Assembly (NCBI GenBank): GCA_019677205.1
Contig: JAAMXY010000335.1
Location: 1 to 21,282, forward strand
Direction: 5' to 3'
Length of the DNA stretch: 21,282 nt
Source: Pinguiococcus pyrenoidosus
Taxonomy: Eukaryota; Sar; Pinguiophyceae; Pinguiochrysidales; Pinguiochrysidaceae
Of this stretch, positions 18,478 through 21,282 are shown piece by piece. The translations under genes and the position numbers were made by a program. The notes below the pieces were generated by a model, which saw only the letters and a program-made list of their open reading frames with translations, was not told the DNA's origin and did no database searches. How positions within the stretch are numbered: position 1 is the stretch's first letter; the number at the start of each line of letters is the position of its first letter.

Positions 18478-18548
18478 CATCGTCGTCGTCATCCTCATCC
18501 TCATCCTCATCCTCCTCCTCATCCTCATCCGTCATCACCATCACCATC
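18478..18548. repeat. Trinucleotide/hexanucleotide microsatellite (ATCCTC)n
   Basis: An imperfect run of CGTCGTCGTC, then about seven ATCCTC or CTCCTC units, then CATCAC units. It reads as poly-Ser on the plus strand and as mixed Asp/Glu-type codons on the complement, but lies outside any supported gene. Confidence 0.9.
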
Positions 18549-18693
18549 AAGGATGATTCTTCGTGTTATCGTCGATCTTTCAAACCCAAACCACTCGGAG
18601 CCGCTTCTGTCTTTATAAATCTGCCAAGCACAGGGCAGTTCTGGATACAACTTGCCCGGCGCGGTGTCCACTGACTCTCGATCGCTGATGGAG

Positions 18694-20583
18694 TCAGGAG
18701 AGGGATGCCGCTGCCACCGGGGTCGTCTCCGCTCTGGCTTCGGCGTCCAGCGGAGGTGCGGGGTGCCTCCTCCGCCCGCTGAAGAAGGGGGAAATGGGCG
18801 CCAGGAAGAACAGCCTGGTGGACTGCTGGGAGTCTCGAACCAGCCGCGCTTGCGGCTCATTCTCATCGAAAACCTCTCGGAGTTGTCCATCAGGCGCGCC
18901 AGCCTCAGCAACGGGAAAGACGACATAGTTGCGGAAGACCTTGTCGATGTAGATTCCTCCGGAATAGTGGCCCGCGCCGCTCCTCGTAGAGTCCACTTCG
19001 GCGTAGAGGCTTGTCATTCCCCGGAGCGAGTACACAAAGGCCAGGGGGAACAAGGCGAGATTGATCAACATTCCAAGGAGGACGAACGATACGTTCACCG
19101 ACCACGAGATGGCGGACAGGAGCAGGGAGCCGGACACGACTTCGTTGTACTTGACGGAGGCCCAGTCCTTCTTGACGTGTATCCACTGGGAGGTCTTGCG
19201 CCCGACCAGGGCGTTCGGCCAGCAGGCGAAACCAGCAGTGGAGGAGGCCACGGCGGCGGCTGCGTAGGCTATCGCTGGATACACATTGCCCAGCTCAAAG
19301 TAGAAGTATGCCGCCAAGGACAGCTCAAACCTTGACAAGAACTGGTCGTACCATTTGTCCGCTCGACGGCGACATCGCCAAGTGCCGAGAGTGCACGTGC
19401 TCAGGAGCCCCGGAGGGACTTCCCATTCCGTGACGATGATACCGACGACGATGCTTGCGACGAGGCCATCCAAGCGGAGGAGCTCGGACGCTCTCACGAC
19501 GGTGTAGACAAGGCCGAGAGCCAGGCACAGTCTAGCGAGCCTCATGGGAACCCGTGGAGTCTTCCAGTTCCCGCCGGCCTTCGCACTGACCGGCAGGCAG
19601 AAGGACCCCACCGAGCCATTTGCTTTCCTCTTCTCGACGGTCCCATACGGGAGGTCCTTTGCGAAGGGCCACATCTTGTAGTTCCTCCCCACGATGTACG
19701 CTTCGCCACCAAGCGGGGTGATGCCCAGGGCGCTGATGGACATCGACTTCTCCGCTCCTTCAGGGCCGTAGTTGAAGGTGTTCAGGAGACCACGTAGCGC
19801 GACGCCGATGACGGCGAGCGCAACAAGCCCACCCACTGAGAAGAGAATCGGATCTCGAATAGCCACTGCGTGTGCCACCTTGCTGACGATGTGGTCATGG
19901 CCTTCCAGGACGCCAAGCACGGCGCAGATGGCTAGGAAGTCAATGAGTAGACCAAGCGGCGTCGCCCGGTACTCATGCCAACGCTCATCGCTTCGGATGT
20001 ACAAGGGGCTTTCCTTTACGGCGGGCCAACTTCCGACCTTGGCGAATCCAAAGAAGCCCGTGAGCAGAAAGATCCTGTACATATCCGTGATGATGGCGAG
20101 GAAGAGCTTGCCCATCTGCATCGCACACCTGCGTAGGCCAGCGCCTTGGAACGTCTGTGCCACCTGATGCGTCTCGCAGAGCCCCCAGACAGCGGCCCAG
20201 GTGTAGAGGCGGTCCTCTTCGCTTCGTCTGAAGGGCCCCAAGGGCGAGTCTTGCCACTTCATCTCCTCCTCGGCTTCCTCCTGAAACGATGCAAAGTCCC
20301 TCCGGTGCTTCTTTCTCCTGTTGCGCCGCCGGCGTCGACGCTTGCCATCCTCTTCGCGCGGCGCCCATCGCAAGAGGTTGAACTTGGAGATGTCGAGGTT
20401 CTGGGGAACGCGATCCGCCCCGGAGACTTCCCCGTACTTGGTCGGGAGCCCGGCTTCCAAGTCGTCCTCCTGGGACCGGCTACTCGCGTGGCGAAGAAGG
20501 CGGTTCTTGCGTCGACTGCCGGAGCGAAAGAGCTTCGGAGTTACCTCCCGCAGCGCCTCTCCCTTCGCCTCGGGGGGGGACAT
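18694..20583 (-). CDS. Large multipass membrane protein of unknown family
   Basis: A 629-residue protein from a single exon; I do not recognise the family. The cytosolic-looking N-terminal 150 residues contain an extreme basic run, KRRRRRRNRRKKHRR (81-95), followed by an acidic stretch (about 102-108). Hydrophobic helices follow at about 158-180 (GKLFLAIITDMYRIFLLTGF), 209-226, 244-265, 349-364, 370-386, 420-455 (probably two) and 482-520 (probably two), so roughly eight to nine spans. A loop at about 270-345 separates the first three spans from the rest. The tail (about 530-629) begins with a Gly/Tyr-rich GHYSGGIYIDKVF and ends in a low-complexity, Pro/Ala-rich segment. The frame extends 33 codons upstream of ATG 20583 without another ATG, so 20583 is the start. 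No transporter signature could be identified. The intact long frame and steady composition support a real gene. Confidence 0.85.
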   Translation of the reverse strand: MSPPEAKGEALREVTPKLFRSGSRRKNRLLRHASSRSQEDDLEAGLPTKYGEVSGADRVPQNLDISKFNLLRWAPREEDGKRRRRRRNRRKKHRRDFASFQEEAEEEMKWQDSPLGPFRRSEEDRLYTWAAVWGLCETHQVAQTFQGAGLRRCAMQMGKLFLAIITDMYRIFLLTGFFGFAKVGSWPAVKESPLYIRSDERWHEYRATPLGLLIDFLAICAVLGVLEGHDHIVSKVAHAVAIRDPILFSVGGLVALAVIGVALRGLLNTFNYGPEGAEKSMSISALGITPLGGEAYIVGRNYKMWPFAKDLPYGTVEKRKANGSVGSFCLPVSAKAGGNWKTPRVPMRLARLCLALGLVYTVVRASELLRLDGLVASIVVGIIVTEWEVPPGLLSTCTLGTWRCRRRADKWYDQFLSRFELSLAAYFYFELGNVYPAIAYAAAAVASSTAGFACWPNALVGRKTSQWIHVKKDWASVKYNEVVSGSLLLSAISWSVNVSFVLLGMLINLALFPLAFVYSLRGMTSLYAEVDSTRSGAGHYSGGIYIDKVFRNYVVFPVAEAGAPDGQLREVFDENEPQARLVRDSQQSTRLFFLAPISPFFSGRRRHPAPPLDAEARAETTPVAAASLS

Positions 20584-20681
20584 GGCAGGGAGTACCGGCC
20601 TTGCTTGTCTGGTGGCGAGACTGCACCGCAGGCGCAGGGAGACCCGTGCGAACGCAGCACCGCGCGAGGGCGATCTTCGCA

Positions 20682-20718
20682 AGCCACAGGCCTTTGGCTG
20701 ATATGCCGGCCTGTGGCT
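20682..20718. repeat. 11-bp inverted repeat, 15-base spacer
   Basis: AGCCACAGGCC (20682-20692) and its exact complement GGCCTGTGGCT (20708-20718), about 100 bp upstream of the membrane-protein ATG. It could form a stem in the 5' leader of the transcript or act as a dyad DNA site. Confidence 0.75.
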
Positions 20719-20869
20719 CGGTCCGAGTCAGGTAGGGCGTCGGCCTTCGTGCAGCGTTGAGAAGTTGGTGCTCCCGAGGCGGGCTGGGAAAGCCAAGGCT
20801 CTTCGTCAAGCTTCGGTTGGGCAGCGGAGGCCGCATCTTGCGGTTGATAAGGCGACGACAACCAACAAT

Positions 20870-20888
20870 CCTCCACGGGCCGTGGAGG
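20870..20888. repeat. 9-bp inverted repeat with single-base centre
   Basis: CCTCCACGG and CCGTGGAGG flank a single G, a compact dyad suited to a dimeric DNA-binding protein. It lies about 290 bp upstream of the membrane-protein start. Confidence 0.75.
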
Positions 20889-20913
20889 CGTTCTATGGCG
20901 AAATTGCTGACTT

Positions 20914-20929
20914 GCCTTTGGCCAAAGGC
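20914..20929. repeat. 16-bp perfect palindrome
   Basis: GCCTTTGGCCAAAGGC is identical to its own reverse complement. It lies 26 bases beyond the previous dyad, upstream of the same gene. Confidence 0.8.
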
Positions 20930-21282
20930 CTTGAACAATAGACGCTGAACAGCTGGGATTCGTCGGCGCGAGAGGAAAGACGGAAACAAAGCTGGCGGAT
21001 TGGATGGTGCAAGATGTTCTTGACCAATTTCACGTAGCAAGTCATCAGCCAAGCCAATCGGCGAGGAGCACAAACAAAGCGCAAGCTCTGCCCAATGAGG
21101 GGCCGGATTCCAGTTGGGAAAGAGTATTTTAATTTTTATAAAATAGTAATTTTACTGAAACATTACGCAATTTATTTATTTCAAAATGTCGAAGAGATAA
21201 ATTCCGGTATTTCCGTTATTGCAAAAACGCTAAAACTGCATAGAACGCCTTCATTTCCCTGAATTTCCGCTGCGAGGAAGCT

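Larger units (their letters stand above)
18037..18693. other. Intergenic region with AT-rich, hairpin and microsatellite segments
   Basis: 657 bp between the sorting-nexin 5' end and the stop of the membrane-protein gene (both complement). It contains an AT-rich stretch (18040-18130), a perfect hairpin (18184-18211), a related pair of CACAAG-GATTG words (18250-18282) and a TCATCC-type microsatellite (18478-18548). A long plus-strand ORF passes through all of them but is explained by antisense coding and the microsatellite. Confidence 0.55.
20584..21282. other. 5' flank of the membrane-protein gene and AT-rich right edge
   Basis: The first 500 bases are GC-rich and contain three perfect inverted repeats (20682-20718, 20870-20888, 20914-20929), listed separately. 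From about 21120 to the window end the DNA is AT-rich (ATTTTAATTTTTATAAAATAG at 21125-21145), like an intergenic spacer. No ORF here is supported. Confidence 0.5.

Noticed and set aside
17280-18674. 464-codon plus-strand ORF containing a long poly-Ser run
   Set aside because: It is antisense to the PX-domain exon of the sorting nexin and then runs through the hairpin and microsatellite. The poly-Ser is the translated TCATCC repeat.
1-21282. Bacterial operon or defence-island interpretation
   Set aside because: Conserved proteins are interrupted by GT-AG introns, strands alternate, spacers are long, and EXO1, BCKDHA and the sorting nexin are eukaryotic genes.

Overview
The window looks like nuclear DNA of a unicellular eukaryote (alga or other protist). 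Several genes only make sense when spliced: short GT-AG introns of about 58 to 128 bp interrupt conserved proteins (EXO1, the E1-alpha subunit of branched-chain keto acid dehydrogenase, a sorting nexin, a Gfo/Idh/MocA oxidoreductase). Coding DNA is GC-rich. Some intergenic stretches and both window ends are AT-rich. There are no operons, Shine-Dalgarno signals, tRNAs, rRNAs, transposase genes or CRISPR arrays that I can support. I cannot name the species.

Layout from left to right: a TauE/SafE-type anion permease (+, 297-1322); mitochondrial BCKDHA (-, 1587-3111, one intron); a CX5R low-molecular-weight phosphatase/arsenate-reductase-like protein of bacterial type (+, 4273-4932); EXO1 nuclease (+, 5339-7232, two introns); a 14-bp tandem repeat array (7276-7434); an EFM7/NNT1-type family-16 methyltransferase (-, 7466-8308); a 1.3-kb stretch with no supported gene; a Gfo/Idh/MocA oxidoreductase (-, 9622-11050, one intron); two divergently oriented paralogous small membrane proteins of unknown family (-, 11890-12707 and +, 13166-13633); a nine-exon basic helical protein of unknown family (+, 14223-15544); a PX-BAR sorting nexin with seven exons (-, 16001-17952); a low-complexity spacer with a microsatellite and a perfect hairpin; and a 629-residue multipass membrane protein of unknown family (-, 18694-20583).

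The genes belong to unrelated housekeeping processes: branched-chain amino acid catabolism, DNA repair, translation-factor methylation, endosomal sorting and anion transport. I see no shared pathway or defence-like cluster. The most novel content is the head-to-head paralog pair at 11890-13633, which shares an intron position and has an apparent internal repeat, and the cryptic multi-exon gene at 14223-15544. No long open reading frame reveals that second gene; it appears only when exon phases are chained.

Exon boundaries were worked out by eye from splice signals, reading phase and protein similarity. The EXO1, BCKDHA and oxidoreductase junctions are strong. The sorting-nexin exon 4/5 junction and the 5' ends of the unknown genes are the weakest points.
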